DNA from: Clostridiales bacterium
GTDB lineage: Bacteria; Bacillota; Clostridia; Lachnospirales; Lachnospiraceae
Direction: 5' to 3'
Assembly: GCA_018365455.1 (NCBI GenBank)
Contig: JAGZJZ010000014.1
Location: forward strand, 62,001-126,000
DNA length: 64,000 bases
A program made the position numbers and the translations under genes. The notes under the pieces were generated by a model. The model was not told the DNA's origin, did no database searches, and saw only the letters and a program-made list of their open reading frames with translations. Positions 11,601 to 21,286 of this stretch are shown in pieces; the first letter of the stretch is position 1, and the number at the start of each line of letters is the position of its first letter.

Positions 11601-11912
11601 CTTGATCAGAAAATTGATGAATCTCTAGTTTATAATGTAGAAATTTGGTCATCAAACGGGAACTTCTTCAAAAATGGTGAAATATCTACAACTCTGTCCT
11701 GCCATGTATATAAAAGCAATATTGAAATAACAGACCAACTTAATGCAGCTGCTTTTCACTGGATCAAAATAAATAGGGATGGAACTCCAGACGAAGAATG
11801 GAACGCAAATCACTTTGGTGGAGCAAAGGAAATAAATATCACAAAAGATGATGTTTGGGGGCGTGCAACCTTTGAATGTCATGTCGATGGAATACCAACA
11901 CAAAATAACTAA
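8622..11912 (+). CDS. Tail-associated protein (Tal / prophage endopeptidase tail family)
   Basis: A protein of 1,096 residues using ATG at 8622, which overlaps the end of the Dit gene; an in-frame ATG 30 bases upstream lies inside that gene. The first ~350 residues match the phage minor structural / endopeptidase-tail fold (early YLCQPGN and later motifs around TVFIGYRNL). A long charged helical section (to ~660) and a Gly linker (SSGGGVTLGTG, ~703) follow. The C-terminal part has beta-helix-like repeats and ends in an Ig-like fold similar to the next gene. It forms the tail tip and may hold or cleave peptidoglycan; no catalytic residues could be assigned by eye. Confidence 0.75.
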   Translation: MLESGKRIYLCQPGNKLMTQLNGVQIDTVQCSEHLKDFWELSFVVDRYVTTEDGTEIVTNGYEDLGVYMELYLEDIGYFQMQEPVTGNDGFQETKSIQAYDISKEFQDKALTGILINKGTTDSLEYLAANNVDELGFAKKYIILYRSDNPELSLLHLMLEKMPGWKAGFVSEILKDNEAKRMSVEADNTNIYAFLTSVVAPKLDLIFRFDILNKTINVYDKEEIGEDTTVFIGYRNLAKAVEINCDEDSVFTQFTVTGDDDLDIRAVNFNERWIQDLSFFMNEKYMSSELIEKLKAWITYREKKRPDFIELSTKGADLESKIQDITHRAPNDGCDWKQWDDMTEELLNKNMKYYNALLTSLQVSVDPDPQYTNPTDGTEPEYIPWKKEDGTVDHERYLDLLYNKANGYGGYYTYIQIKDYILPNIQIAIDNLLIPDKEDKHDYNKEFETNWDLYGVDLLKAKKENYENLLKTLEGYEKPWNELTDEEKAKHPSGEEAYNIEHDKYIEYKGYLGSETTQGTLLFKLKQLTDEIEVLKTEQKGITDQKTAMIADVSIRNEKWKPSDDEYIIYNTLIHDQTYTNSNIVSTSIDSTLDTIKVQETLYQDAIDKISELSQPQYTFTTEMDNLLRLEEFKCWHSSFVLGNFVRLGIRDDYSVKLRLIGRTWNPCAITPDLTVEFSNMITSRSGRNDLTQILQNENERGSSGGGVTLGTGNSKDDKEYLTTLLQKMISNNLFSNAVTNITGNLQVPSATIQKLVGEYLRFAKIDVGSITGDEASFNKFFSEYIDADYIAARVIIGDNAEFKTLSTLVANIGELIAGKVVAGSGLIINLTSGNVHIDDAVIKELIAAKISVADLMAHAASAEIITLISTVTGQPSIAFANGTQQFYDDKGNVRVQIGQDANGEFNFIVRGSDGTTALFDEKGVTTSGIRDGLIKNDMLGENEISKNKLNFPIVKTDDNGKVSITEILDGNGDQFGIKYQEFQESVTSTTTALDQKIDESLVYNVEIWSSNGNFFKNGEISTTLSCHVYKSNIEITDQLNAAAFHWIKINRDGTPDEEWNANHFGGAKEINITKDDVWGRATFECHVDGIPTQNN

Positions 11913-11917
11913 TAATA

Positions 11918-11943
11918 CCAGTCCAAAAGAGGCTGGATTTTTT
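11918..11943 (+). terminator. Weak terminator-like hairpin
   Basis: A 6-bp stem, CCAGTC with GGCTGG (one G-U pair), is followed by ATTTTTT. It lies between two tail genes with 53 bases between the coding regions. Confidence 0.45.
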
Positions 11944-11965
11944 AATTTAAAGGAGAAAATAAATT

Positions 11966-13033
11966 ATGGCTATAGCAATGGGTTCATTTAGTATTACAGA
12001 TTTTAATGATGCCATATCCCTTTCAGGATTTATCGGTAGCAATTTAAGTAAATATCAGATTTACAATCCAGATACCGGAACATATTCACCTAACTACGCA
12101 ACAACTAATCTGGTGTTAACGCCAGAGCTTTATGTTACCAGTACAACAGCAAATGTAATCACATCTGCTGAAGTACAGTCTGTCAAGTGGTATCAGGGTA
12201 CATCTACAACGCCAATAGTAAATGGTGGAAACTATGCTATTTCAGGAGCAAAGAGTCACATCCTTACCATTAAAGCAAATATTATGGCGGGAGTTGATGG
12301 AGTAGATTTTACATGTGTAATTACCTATAAAGATTCCTCAACTGGATTAACCCTTACACATAAAGAAAATATATCGTTTACCCGAGTATCATCTGGTGGA
12401 GGTGTTGCCTGTGCAATTGCCACAACTGACCAGGGTAATGTGTTTAAGAATGGAAGTATCGCAACATTAACAGCCACTTGTGTTTTATGGCGAGGCAGCA
12501 GCGTTGATGAAACACTCGTTTCATACCAGTGGTATCAGCAGGATAGTTCTGTTACTACAAATCAAGGCGGTGGAGTTGGTTGGAAGAAACTGACCAATAC
12601 AGCCAATAAATATTCAGGTGTCACCACAAAGACCATTACCGTTTATGCGGATGCTGTAATTGGTGTTGGAAATTTCAAATGTATTATTAAAGACACGGAC
12701 AGCACTTCAAACAGCTACAATCAGGAATTTATAGATGTTGTATCCTTTACTGACTTATCAGATCCGATTCAGGTTACAGTAGAATCAACAGGCGGAGATA
12801 CTTTTGTTAATGGACAGGGTTCTTCTGTTCTAACGGCAAGATTGTTTCAAGCAGGTGCAGAAATAGACACCGCAGGTACTAAATATACTTACAAATGGTA
12901 TAAGTACGACAAGTCAGGAAATCTGGTAACGGGATTTGGTGGCACAGGCATAAACTTTAAAACTGGTAAAACATTGAATGTCGGATCAGCCGATGTCGAT
13001 GTAAAAGCCACTTTTAAAATTGAAATAGAATAG
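11966..13033 (+). CDS. Tail-tip accessory protein with Ig-like domains
   Basis: A 355-residue protein, ATG preceded by AAAGGAGA. After ~35 residues it consists of three Ig-like beta-sandwich units (about 40-140, 145-250, 260-355), each with a VKWYQG / YQWYQQ / YKWYKY signature and a downstream F.C or F.I strand. Similar domains decorate phage tails and bind carbohydrate weakly. The end of the preceding protein has the same unit, suggesting domain exchange between neighbours. A role in attachment to the host wall or to mucus is inferred only. Confidence 0.6.
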   Translation: MAIAMGSFSITDFNDAISLSGFIGSNLSKYQIYNPDTGTYSPNYATTNLVLTPELYVTSTTANVITSAEVQSVKWYQGTSTTPIVNGGNYAISGAKSHILTIKANIMAGVDGVDFTCVITYKDSSTGLTLTHKENISFTRVSSGGGVACAIATTDQGNVFKNGSIATLTATCVLWRGSSVDETLVSYQWYQQDSSVTTNQGGGVGWKKLTNTANKYSGVTTKTITVYADAVIGVGNFKCIIKDTDSTSNSYNQEFIDVVSFTDLSDPIQVTVESTGGDTFVNGQGSSVLTARLFQAGAEIDTAGTKYTYKWYKYDKSGNLVTGFGGTGINFKTGKTLNVGSADVDVKATFKIEIE

Positions 13034-13052
13034 TTTAGAGAGAAGGTGTTTT

Positions 13053-14345
13053 TTGAAAAATGATATAAAAAAAGATATACATATAGGAGATCGCTTTGGA
13101 CGATTAAAAGTTATTGGTCAAGATCCTAAAAGGGAAAGATATTGGATTTGCAAATGTAATTGTGAAAAACAAACAATTAAACCAATACGTAAAGACCATC
13201 TATTACGTGGCGAAACCTTATCATGTGGATGCATATCTTCCGAAAAGACTAAACAACGTAATATAGAAAACAGTACTTCCTTTTTCGACTGGTGTAATAA
13301 AAATCAGCGTAAAGATTTATTAGAACGGTGGGATTATGATCTGAACGCAATGTCACCAAAAGATATAGCACGTTATAGTAGAGTAAAAATTTATCTTAAA
13401 TGTCCATCTGGCAAACACAGTAGCCATGCTCATCATTTAAGTAGCCATGCCAAATATGTTTGTCCCCTTTGCTATAAAGAAAACACAATTTATTTTCCGA
13501 AAGAAACGCGGGAAAAGATAAATAAAACAAATCTAGAGAGATATGGTACAACAAATCCATTGAATAATCCAGTAATTAGAGAAAAAGCAAGGCAAACATG
13601 TCTTAGAAAGTATGGTGTTAGGTATCCCCTCAGTAACTCTGCTATATATAATAAAGTAAAAGCAACTAATATTAAGAAGTATGGTGTAGAAAATCCATTC
13701 GCTTCCAAAAAAATACAAGAGAAGATTAAAAATGTTAATCTAGAAAAATATGGTGTGGAACATCCTATGCAAAATGAAGACGTTAGAAAGACACTTGAAA
13801 AAACCATTCTAAAAAAATATGGCGTTAAAAATCCGTTAGAAAATAAAGATATCAGAGAAAAAGCTAAGCGGAGTTTATATAACAATGGAACGGCACCTTG
13901 TTCTTCTCAACAAAGATATATATGCAACTTATATTCTGGAAAACTTAATTATCCAATTGATTACTACAATGCTGACATGTTATTGGCTGACGATATTATT
14001 TGCGAATATGATGGATCTGGTCACGACTTATGTGTGAGAATTGGAACCGTTACGGAAAAGGAGTTTCTAAGAAAAGAAATCATTAGAGGAATACATATAC
14101 GTAAAAACGGATTTAAAGAATACCGAATTATATCTTCTACAGATAATTTACCTTCTGATGAAACTCTCTTAAACATGTTAAACGAGGCAAGAAAATATTT
14201 GCTTTCAACATCTCATACATGGATTAATTTTTATGTGGATAAAGGAATAGTATGCAATGCCGAACATAGGGACGGATTCAACTACAACTATGGCGCACTA
14301 AAAAATCTAAGATTAACTAATAAAATAACGCAGTCAAAATGTTAA
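13053..14345 (+). CDS. Free-standing homing-endonuclease-like protein
   Basis: A 430-residue protein starting at TTG, with GAGAGAAGGTG upstream. Residues ~10-60 look like the N-terminal segment of phage AP2/HNH homing endonucleases (GDRFGRLKVIG, CKCNC, SCGC). Residues ~80-150 form a Cys/His treble-clef-like zinc finger (CPSGKH, CPLC). Then come five tandem units of about 24 residues with the core R/KYG--P, as in DNA-binding modules of phage endonucleases. The C-terminal third has YNADMLLADDIICEYDGSGH, consistent with a Vsr/PD-(D/E)XK-like nuclease. It interrupts the tail operon between the Ig protein and the fibre and has its own terminator, as expected for a selfish gene. Confidence 0.65.
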   Translation: MKNDIKKDIHIGDRFGRLKVIGQDPKRERYWICKCNCEKQTIKPIRKDHLLRGETLSCGCISSEKTKQRNIENSTSFFDWCNKNQRKDLLERWDYDLNAMSPKDIARYSRVKIYLKCPSGKHSSHAHHLSSHAKYVCPLCYKENTIYFPKETREKINKTNLERYGTTNPLNNPVIREKARQTCLRKYGVRYPLSNSAIYNKVKATNIKKYGVENPFASKKIQEKIKNVNLEKYGVEHPMQNEDVRKTLEKTILKKYGVKNPLENKDIREKAKRSLYNNGTAPCSSQQRYICNLYSGKLNYPIDYYNADMLLADDIICEYDGSGHDLCVRIGTVTEKEFLRKEIIRGIHIRKNGFKEYRIISSTDNLPSDETLLNMLNEARKYLLSTSHTWINFYVDKGIVCNAEHRDGFNYNYGALKNLRLTNKITQSKC

Positions 14346-14374
14346 ACAAGGTCTTTCGAAGCCTTGTTATTTTT
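14345..14374 (+). terminator. Terminator after the homing-endonuclease-like gene
   Basis: A perfect 7-bp stem, AACAAGG with CCTTGTT, with a 10-base loop is followed by ATTTTT. It overlaps the stop codon and separates this gene from the tail fibre gene. Confidence 0.6.
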
Positions 14375-14418
14375 ATGCAATCAAATAGAAATCTCAAGGC
14401 TATGAAAGGAGAAAAATT

Positions 14419-17400
14419 ATGTCAATAAAAGCAACAGGACAAATAACAATATCAGCAATAGCAGATCTCACCTACGAAGACATCTGCACCCACGACACGG
14501 CAACCGGACTCATCGAATGCACACACGCACAAGACCAGGGATGTGTCAGAATTACGGAAATACAGGGGAAATCGGAGCAGGTTCAGAGTACACAGGGGAA
14601 GAATTTATTTAATGGGGTATTCCATGATGGATTTATAGATTTAAATACAGGAGCAATCACTTCGTCTCCCGCTGATAATCCAAGTTCTGTTTACTCAGAT
14701 TTTATTCGCTTATATTCCGGTAAAAGCTATATAGTATCTGGTCACAATGGGCAAGACATGAGATACCGTCTTTACAATTTAGATGGTTCTTATGCTAAAA
14801 GTATTAGTTTCAATGATCAATACACTTCTGACGGGGACTATTATGTACGGTTACTTTGGTATCAGGGCTTAACCAATGAGCAAAAATCTAAAATTCAATT
14901 AGAAGAAGGAACCACAGCAACAGCCTACGAGCCATTCACCCCTAACAGTCCCAGCCCAGATTATCCAAGTGTTATTAACAGTATTGGGGATAGCGGGAAA
15001 TTGAATGTAGTAAGTTCTGTTGGACGGAGGAATCTTATCCCAAATACAAATCAAGGTAAAACGGGATGGTATTGGTCAAAAGAGAATGGATCAGCTGAAG
15101 TTACTGACACTGAATCTTTTGGCATAAATGCTTGTAAGTTTAGATGCATTACGGCTTCAACGGGATATCAAATGATTACGCATAATTTAAATCTTAAATT
15201 GTTAAAACTAAAAACAAAATATACAGTTTCATTTGATATTTATACAAATATGGATTTTGGAATCGCATTATGGATCACAAGATCCAATGCTACAGGTACC
15301 TTTACGGATACATATAGTCAAAACTGTACGGCAAATAAATGGACTAAGGTTCAAGGAACTATTACTTCATCTACTCAAAGTGTAACTTTAGATTCACAAT
15401 TACTATATATGACAGGCATGAATAAAACTGGGATAGAACTAATTATAGCTAACCTCCAAATGGTAGAAGGAGATCCCACCGATAAATATTCACCCGCACC
15501 AGAAGACATCACCCCAGAGAACTCCAAACAATATGAAGATAAACTATCTCTCGCATCGGTTAATCTTACATCTCCACTTCGTTCTCTGCCAAATGGAATA
15601 CACGATGTTCTGGAATGTAAAGATGGGGTTTGGGGAGTAACGAGGAATTGTGGATTATTACATATTGATGAAACAGCAAACTTCGCAACTCATAATAATA
15701 TGGTATTTTCCAAAGAAATCCGCGTTTCTAATCCTGGTAAAAACAATAATAATTTAATGTGCAGTAGATTTAAAAAAATCAATTCCACATGGGGCATTGA
15801 TAATGTTGGTATATTTTCAACCGCTGGGTTAAACGGGGAATCTATCGCATTTCGCACTCCAATTAGTTCAGACCCCAAAGTATTCTTCCGTGACAATCCT
15901 ACTGATGTAGTTTACGAACTAATCACACCAACCTGGGAACCCTTAGACGATCCATCCCAAAAAGCGCTGAACAACCTATTATCTTACTCCGGTAAAGATT
16001 ACATATTTATAACAGATCCTTTAGCTACAAACTTTTCAGTAGCAGTAAAATCACGTGCGTTCTATGAAAACTTCAAGCTTCAGGAAGAAATCAAGAATAC
16101 AAACACGTCACTTGATGATTTAGATGACGAGATCAAAGGTGGATTCTACGATGGTATTATCAATACAAATGAAGCGGAAGCAATCAGAAAAGCTGCCGAA
16201 ACAATGCATACTCAAGTCACGAACCAATTTAATAAGGTAGATTCTAATCCTTCATTGACAGGTGCGCCAAAGACTACACACCAAACTAAGTATACTGAGT
16301 GCAATAATGCATATAACACGCTTATTTCTAAGATCAACACTGCGATAGATTACTGCTCAGTTAATAGTACAAAAACTGACGCACAGAAGAAAACTGCTGT
16401 TACGGATATGAATACGGCTTTCGGAACGTATAAGACTAAGTTGGCAGATTACCAGAAAGCTTATCAGGATGCAATAGATGCTATTGCTAAGAAGAAAGCT
16501 GATGATGCTGTTGATGGTGTTGTGATTGGGGGAAGGAATCTTTTTAGACAGTCAGGACATTGGGAGAAGTTACCCGATACGAAATATTGGGGCAATAATG
16601 GCGGAACTCTTAGCTTGGACACAACCGTTAAGTATTTAGGTTACAACACTTTACGTACTACTGTTGGTAACGGAATAAATGGTCATAACACAGAATGGAT
16701 AGAATTAGACACAAATAAAATTTATACTTATTCGGCAATGATCTTAACAAATGCTAATGTAACCGGGAGTGAAAGTACTCCTTTGCATTATCACTGCGCA
16801 GTCGACAAAAATAATAATACTGCAGGAATCAAAACAATAAAATTCCAACAATCCGCAATTGCAAATCAATGGACTTTATTATATGTAACATTTCAACCTA
16901 AAGGAAAGTATTGGCGACCTTTCGTATTCATGGGTAGCGGAAGTACGATATTTAATATTGCGTATTTAAAGCTGGAAGAAGGAACAAAAGCCACTGATTG
17001 GGCACCTAACAGTGAAGATGCAGACGAGAAAATTAATCAAGTGTCAGCTACCCTAACCAGCACCATAAATGAGATTGAACATACCGTTGATAAAAACACC
17101 AAGAGTATTACAGACAAGGTGTGGAAAACGGATATCATCACTGGTATAAAAGATCTTAATGTAGGTGGAATTAACCTCTGGGATTTATCTGCTATTAAAG
17201 GGTATAATTCAGGGAGTCTTAGCACTTTAACCGGAGCTACGGTTGATGCCAAAACAGGAAAAATAACAGTCACAACAAATTCAGTTGCAGTCCCTGGTTG
17301 TAAAATTGATACTTCCACTCTTACTCGGAATACAAGCAATATAGGTGAGTTAGTTGTTACAGGGTATTATGACCGACCTGACTCAGATTCAAATAAGTTT

Positions 17401-20400
17401 GAAAATGTCTACCTTTACTATAAATGCTTTAATAGTTCAAATGCTGAAGTACAAACACATACAAAAATATCTCTTCCCATTGAAACAAGCAGTAAGTTAT
17501 TTGCAGCAACCATTTCTATACCGGCAAATACCGCTTATATTAATTTTGGTGTTGGGCAAATCCCTTATGTAAAACCGTATACTTTGACTGGAGTCACCGT
17601 AAAAGATTCAGCACTCTATGATATCACGAAAGGACTTAGGGATCAGGTTTCACAGGCTTATCAGGATATTAGCGGATTTAAGCAGACGGTCAGTGATACT
17701 TATACTACTAAGACGGAATTTGACCAGCTGAGTATTGGCGGAAGGAATCTTCTATTAAATAGTGGGCGTGTTATAACGACAACTACAGCATACAATGTTG
17801 CTATCTACGAAACATCTTCTCTTAAACCGAATACCAAATACACATTTGTCATCAATGGTTTTACTAATTCAGGAAATTCAATGTGGGTATGTTTTAATCA
17901 TGGAAACAGCGATGGTAAAATGTTTTTGGCAACAACTACAGCTAAGACACAGTACATAGTGGTAACTACCCCAGGTACGCTAAATTCTACAGCAGTGTTT
18001 ATATATAACTATCCTCAATCAACAGCAACAAGCGCTACTATTAACTGGGCATGTATGTATGAAGGAGAAATAAAGCCTCCATTAGATTGGACACCTGCCC
18101 CGGAAGACATAGACGAAAAGTTTACCAATTATACCACTACCACTGACATGAATTCATTAATCGACCAAACCAAGGAAAACATTGAACTTGGGGTATCTAG
18201 GACATACACAAGCAAAGCCGAGGGTGATAAAATAACCCAAGGTTTAAATAAGTGGATATTAGAGGTTTATCAGTTAACAAGTTCTTCTATGCCAAATCCA
18301 AGACTTGCGAATATCGAGAATATACGTGGTAAAGTGCCTACTAAGATTGTTGAGGTTGCGGATACATCTACAAATATTAATATAAATGTTGGCGATTATT
18401 ATATTGGTCATGCCTTTACTTATCTCTACTTTGATACTGCTTATACATGGTCAGGTACCATCATCACAAATGAAGAAGGTGCTGTTTATCTAAACGGTGT
18501 TAAAAAAGTATCGACTGCTGTCCTCGTTTCTACAAATGTTACATTACCATTTCAAGCTGGATGGAATGTCCTTGAGATCGTTTATAATGAAGGGGGAGGG
18601 GATGACGGCTGGTTATTCAGTAGTAAATTATCTACTTTATCCCAATGCAAAATTATGAACTGTTATGCTCAGGTTTCGCTGAATGCAAGTGCGTTAATTA
18701 AGGTTACGGCTGATGCTATTAACAGTAAGGTAGAGAATAATTCAGCTTATAGTGAAGTTGTTCAAAATGCTGGGAAAATTAAATGGTTAGTTGCATCGGG
18801 GAAAGATCCTGCCAGTATGGAGTTGACACCGGAAGCTTTAAATGTGGTTGTTAAGCATATAAATCTCAATGGCGACGTCAAAGTTAACGGAGATATGTTG
18901 GTAAATGGATCAATTACAGCAGAGAAAATTTCAGCTAATTCAATTAATACAGATCATTTAGTTGTTGGCATGAATCCTAACCTCGTGAGATATGGACTGG
19001 ACACGATGGAACAATTTTCTACGGTGCCTTATTTTTCAAAGTCAGCTACTGCGACTGTTACGCTTGATGATTCACAGTATTACATCGGAACTAAATCCAT
19101 TAAGTTCATAGGTACATCTGACAGTAACTCTGTTTGCTTAGGCTCAAAAGAGACAGATTATGGGTGTGTTCCAGTCATATCAGGTAAAACATATATATTA
19201 TCTTGTTATGTAAAAACAACCTCTACTTCTAATGTTAATGCTTTTATAGGATTTGTTGCACACCCCGATATTTCTGCTTCCAATATTATTAATCATGGAA
19301 ATGCTAGTAAATCATTAAAAAATACAGATGGATGGGTACGGCTGTCTATTAAATATACGGCAAGTAGTGCTTACCCCTATGCATCCATAAGAATCAATGT
19401 AGAGAGTCCAAGTTATCCAGTTTGGTTTGACGCTTTTCAGATTGAAGAAGTAGACAGCGAAGATAAAGAACCGGGTACATTTAAGCAAGCTGGAACCACT
19501 ACTATTGATGGTGGGAATATTACAACGGGAATCATGAAATCGGCTAATTACAATTATAGCAGTGGAAACTTTACTATTGCGGGGACGATGATTGATTTGG
19601 CTACCGGAGTTATAAGAAGTAAAGGTTTCGGAATGGATGCCAGTGGGAACAGCTATTTTAATGGAAATGTTACGGCTACGACTCTTACCGCAACTACTGG
19701 TGGAAAGATTGCCGGGTGGAATATTAAGAATTCTTGTCTCTGGAAGGGGAGTTCTGTTCTTGGGTCAACGGGAAAGTCTAATATTTACTTAGGCGATGAG
19801 GGGATTTCGTTTAGCGATAAGTTTATTTATGAGACGGAAACAGGAGAGCTTGAGATCAATGGTAAGATTTTAGCATCAAGTGGACAGATTGGTGGAGCAA
19901 ACGGTTTTAATATTAAAACAGGTGCAATTTGGAGAGGCAGTGAAACCTGGGGCGCCGCTGGAAATGGTAATATATACTTGGGGGTTGATGGTTTTTCACT
20001 GAGCGATAAATTGAAGTATAAGGATGGTGTATTAGAAGTAAATGGCGTTGTCAATGCTACAAGTGGAAGTATTGGCGGTTGGAATATTACAACTGGATCT
20101 ATGAACCGACAATTTACAGCAAATGGGAAAAATTATTGGTTATATTTTGATACAGGAACAACCAGTGATGCCTTCGCTGCATTTATGTTAAGGACGAAAG
20201 CTACAACTGCCAGTGCTTGGGAAGATAAGTTTTCAATCGCATGGAATGGGAAAATGACTGCTATGGATGCGGATGTGCGGGGGACTATTAATGCTATCTC
20301 ACTGCAAGCGAAAGATACTATAAAGATGTACAGTGCTCTAACATCAGAACCAGCAACTATTTTACAGTTAGTTAAACCTGGAACAACCTATACATATGAT

Positions 20401-21222
20401 GTTCTGCTTATTGGAGATGGATTAGATGCTTCTAGTTATTTGCAATTCCAAAGACATGCAAAATTTACAAATGGTGCAATCATAAGTGCTGGCGGATTGC
20501 TCGTTAATAATAATATTTCTGCAGCAGAAATATATGCGTCTCAACATCATATTTCTAGTTACGATGGTGGGTGGTTTATGCAAGATTCGACATGGGTTAG
20601 GTCTATTAATAATAAAAGCATTTATACTGGTAGTCAGATTATGGCTGGAAATGCAATCTATGAGTTTGGAACATTGTTATCAAACAGATACCAAGCAAAA
20701 GGTAGTTATTCTGCCTCATCTCATACTCATGGTAATATCATTAATGGTATATATAGTTGGAATATAAGTGGTACAGGAAACTTAATTCCACGTAAAAATG
20801 GAACAGATACTGCTGCTAATATTGGGGCTAATAGTACTACAGGATGTGTAAATGCTGTTTATTACAAGAGTCTTGTCAACAAATCAGATCGAAGATTTAA
20901 AGAAAATATAAGGGATATCTCTTTAGCCGAAGCTCTCACCATAGTTGAAAATTTAAATATTAAATCTTATAACTATAAAGACGACAAAGCCAAAATAAAA
21001 AATTATGGAATATTGGGACAGGAATTAAGAGACTTATTAATTGAATCTTCACATGAATTATTCTCTGGTTTATCAATCGACGATAGATACGAAGAGGGTA
21101 GACCTGTCTATGATTTAGAAGCAAATGAGGAATATGTGATATATGGGGTTAATTATACTCAATTTATACCTTTATTGATAAAAGCTATGCAATATGTTCT
21201 AAAAGAAATTCATAAGGATTAA
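14419..21222 (+). CDS. Tail fibre / receptor-binding protein with C-terminal S74 chaperone
   Basis: A 2,267-residue mosaic fibre, ATG behind AAAGGAGAA. It repeats a carbohydrate-binding-like jelly-roll unit starting with (G)GRNL / GINLW and ending with W-P-PED (around residues 210, 700, 910 and 1,110 and related units near 50 and 1,520). Helical linkers and several short GGWNI/IGGANG beta repeats (~1,760-1,890) follow. The last ~120 residues carry SDRRFKENI followed by YGILGQE, the signature of the peptidase S74 intramolecular chaperone, which trimerises the fibre and then cuts itself off. It is the likely determinant of host range. Start and end are clear. Confidence 0.85.
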   Translation: MSIKATGQITISAIADLTYEDICTHDTATGLIECTHAQDQGCVRITEIQGKSEQVQSTQGKNLFNGVFHDGFIDLNTGAITSSPADNPSSVYSDFIRLYSGKSYIVSGHNGQDMRYRLYNLDGSYAKSISFNDQYTSDGDYYVRLLWYQGLTNEQKSKIQLEEGTTATAYEPFTPNSPSPDYPSVINSIGDSGKLNVVSSVGRRNLIPNTNQGKTGWYWSKENGSAEVTDTESFGINACKFRCITASTGYQMITHNLNLKLLKLKTKYTVSFDIYTNMDFGIALWITRSNATGTFTDTYSQNCTANKWTKVQGTITSSTQSVTLDSQLLYMTGMNKTGIELIIANLQMVEGDPTDKYSPAPEDITPENSKQYEDKLSLASVNLTSPLRSLPNGIHDVLECKDGVWGVTRNCGLLHIDETANFATHNNMVFSKEIRVSNPGKNNNNLMCSRFKKINSTWGIDNVGIFSTAGLNGESIAFRTPISSDPKVFFRDNPTDVVYELITPTWEPLDDPSQKALNNLLSYSGKDYIFITDPLATNFSVAVKSRAFYENFKLQEEIKNTNTSLDDLDDEIKGGFYDGIINTNEAEAIRKAAETMHTQVTNQFNKVDSNPSLTGAPKTTHQTKYTECNNAYNTLISKINTAIDYCSVNSTKTDAQKKTAVTDMNTAFGTYKTKLADYQKAYQDAIDAIAKKKADDAVDGVVIGGRNLFRQSGHWEKLPDTKYWGNNGGTLSLDTTVKYLGYNTLRTTVGNGINGHNTEWIELDTNKIYTYSAMILTNANVTGSESTPLHYHCAVDKNNNTAGIKTIKFQQSAIANQWTLLYVTFQPKGKYWRPFVFMGSGSTIFNIAYLKLEEGTKATDWAPNSEDADEKINQVSATLTSTINEIEHTVDKNTKSITDKVWKTDIITGIKDLNVGGINLWDLSAIKGYNSGSLSTLTGATVDAKTGKITVTTNSVAVPGCKIDTSTLTRNTSNIGELVVTGYYDRPDSDSNKFENVYLYYKCFNSSNAEVQTHTKISLPIETSSKLFAATISIPANTAYINFGVGQIPYVKPYTLTGVTVKDSALYDITKGLRDQVSQAYQDISGFKQTVSDTYTTKTEFDQLSIGGRNLLLNSGRVITTTTAYNVAIYETSSLKPNTKYTFVINGFTNSGNSMWVCFNHGNSDGKMFLATTTAKTQYIVVTTPGTLNSTAVFIYNYPQSTATSATINWACMYEGEIKPPLDWTPAPEDIDEKFTNYTTTTDMNSLIDQTKENIELGVSRTYTSKAEGDKITQGLNKWILEVYQLTSSSMPNPRLANIENIRGKVPTKIVEVADTSTNININVGDYYIGHAFTYLYFDTAYTWSGTIITNEEGAVYLNGVKKVSTAVLVSTNVTLPFQAGWNVLEIVYNEGGGDDGWLFSSKLSTLSQCKIMNCYAQVSLNASALIKVTADAINSKVENNSAYSEVVQNAGKIKWLVASGKDPASMELTPEALNVVVKHINLNGDVKVNGDMLVNGSITAEKISANSINTDHLVVGMNPNLVRYGLDTMEQFSTVPYFSKSATATVTLDDSQYYIGTKSIKFIGTSDSNSVCLGSKETDYGCVPVISGKTYILSCYVKTTSTSNVNAFIGFVAHPDISASNIINHGNASKSLKNTDGWVRLSIKYTASSAYPYASIRINVESPSYPVWFDAFQIEEVDSEDKEPGTFKQAGTTTIDGGNITTGIMKSANYNYSSGNFTIAGTMIDLATGVIRSKGFGMDASGNSYFNGNVTATTLTATTGGKIAGWNIKNSCLWKGSSVLGSTGKSNIYLGDEGISFSDKFIYETETGELEINGKILASSGQIGGANGFNIKTGAIWRGSETWGAAGNGNIYLGVDGFSLSDKLKYKDGVLEVNGVVNATSGSIGGWNITTGSMNRQFTANGKNYWLYFDTGTTSDAFAAFMLRTKATTASAWEDKFSIAWNGKMTAMDADVRGTINAISLQAKDTIKMYSALTSEPATILQLVKPGTTYTYDVLLIGDGLDASSYLQFQRHAKFTNGAIISAGGLLVNNNISAAEIYASQHHISSYDGGWFMQDSTWVRSINNKSIYTGSQIMAGNAIYEFGTLLSNRYQAKGSYSASSHTHGNIINGIYSWNISGTGNLIPRKNGTDTAANIGANSTTGCVNAVYYKSLVNKSDRRFKENIRDISLAEALTIVENLNIKSYNYKDDKAKIKNYGILGQELRDLLIESSHELFSGLSIDDRYEEGRPVYDLEANEEYVIYGVNYTQFIPLLIKAMQYVLKEIHKD

Positions 21223-21225
21223 AAG

Positions 21226-21254
21226 TTGTAAATATATTCCATATAGTCTATAAT
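21226..21254 (+). promoter_or_regulatory. Promoter of the LRR-protein gene
   Basis: TTGTAA (21226-21231), a 17-base spacer and a perfect TATAAT (21249-21254) lie 33 bases before the start codon. A vegetative promoter inside the phage late region means the LRR gene can be expressed during lysogeny. Confidence 0.55.
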
Positions 21255-21286
21255 AAGGTTAAATATAACAAGGGAGGATATGGGAT

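Noticed and set aside
13490..13885. Minus-strand gene of 131 aa with repeated YF motifs
   Set aside because: It is the antisense reading of the repeated KYG modules of the endonuclease-like gene and has no ribosome-binding site.
14419..21222. Diversity-generating retroelement target in the fibre gene
   Set aside because: No reverse transcriptase gene and no template/variable repeat pair with A-specific changes were seen in the window.
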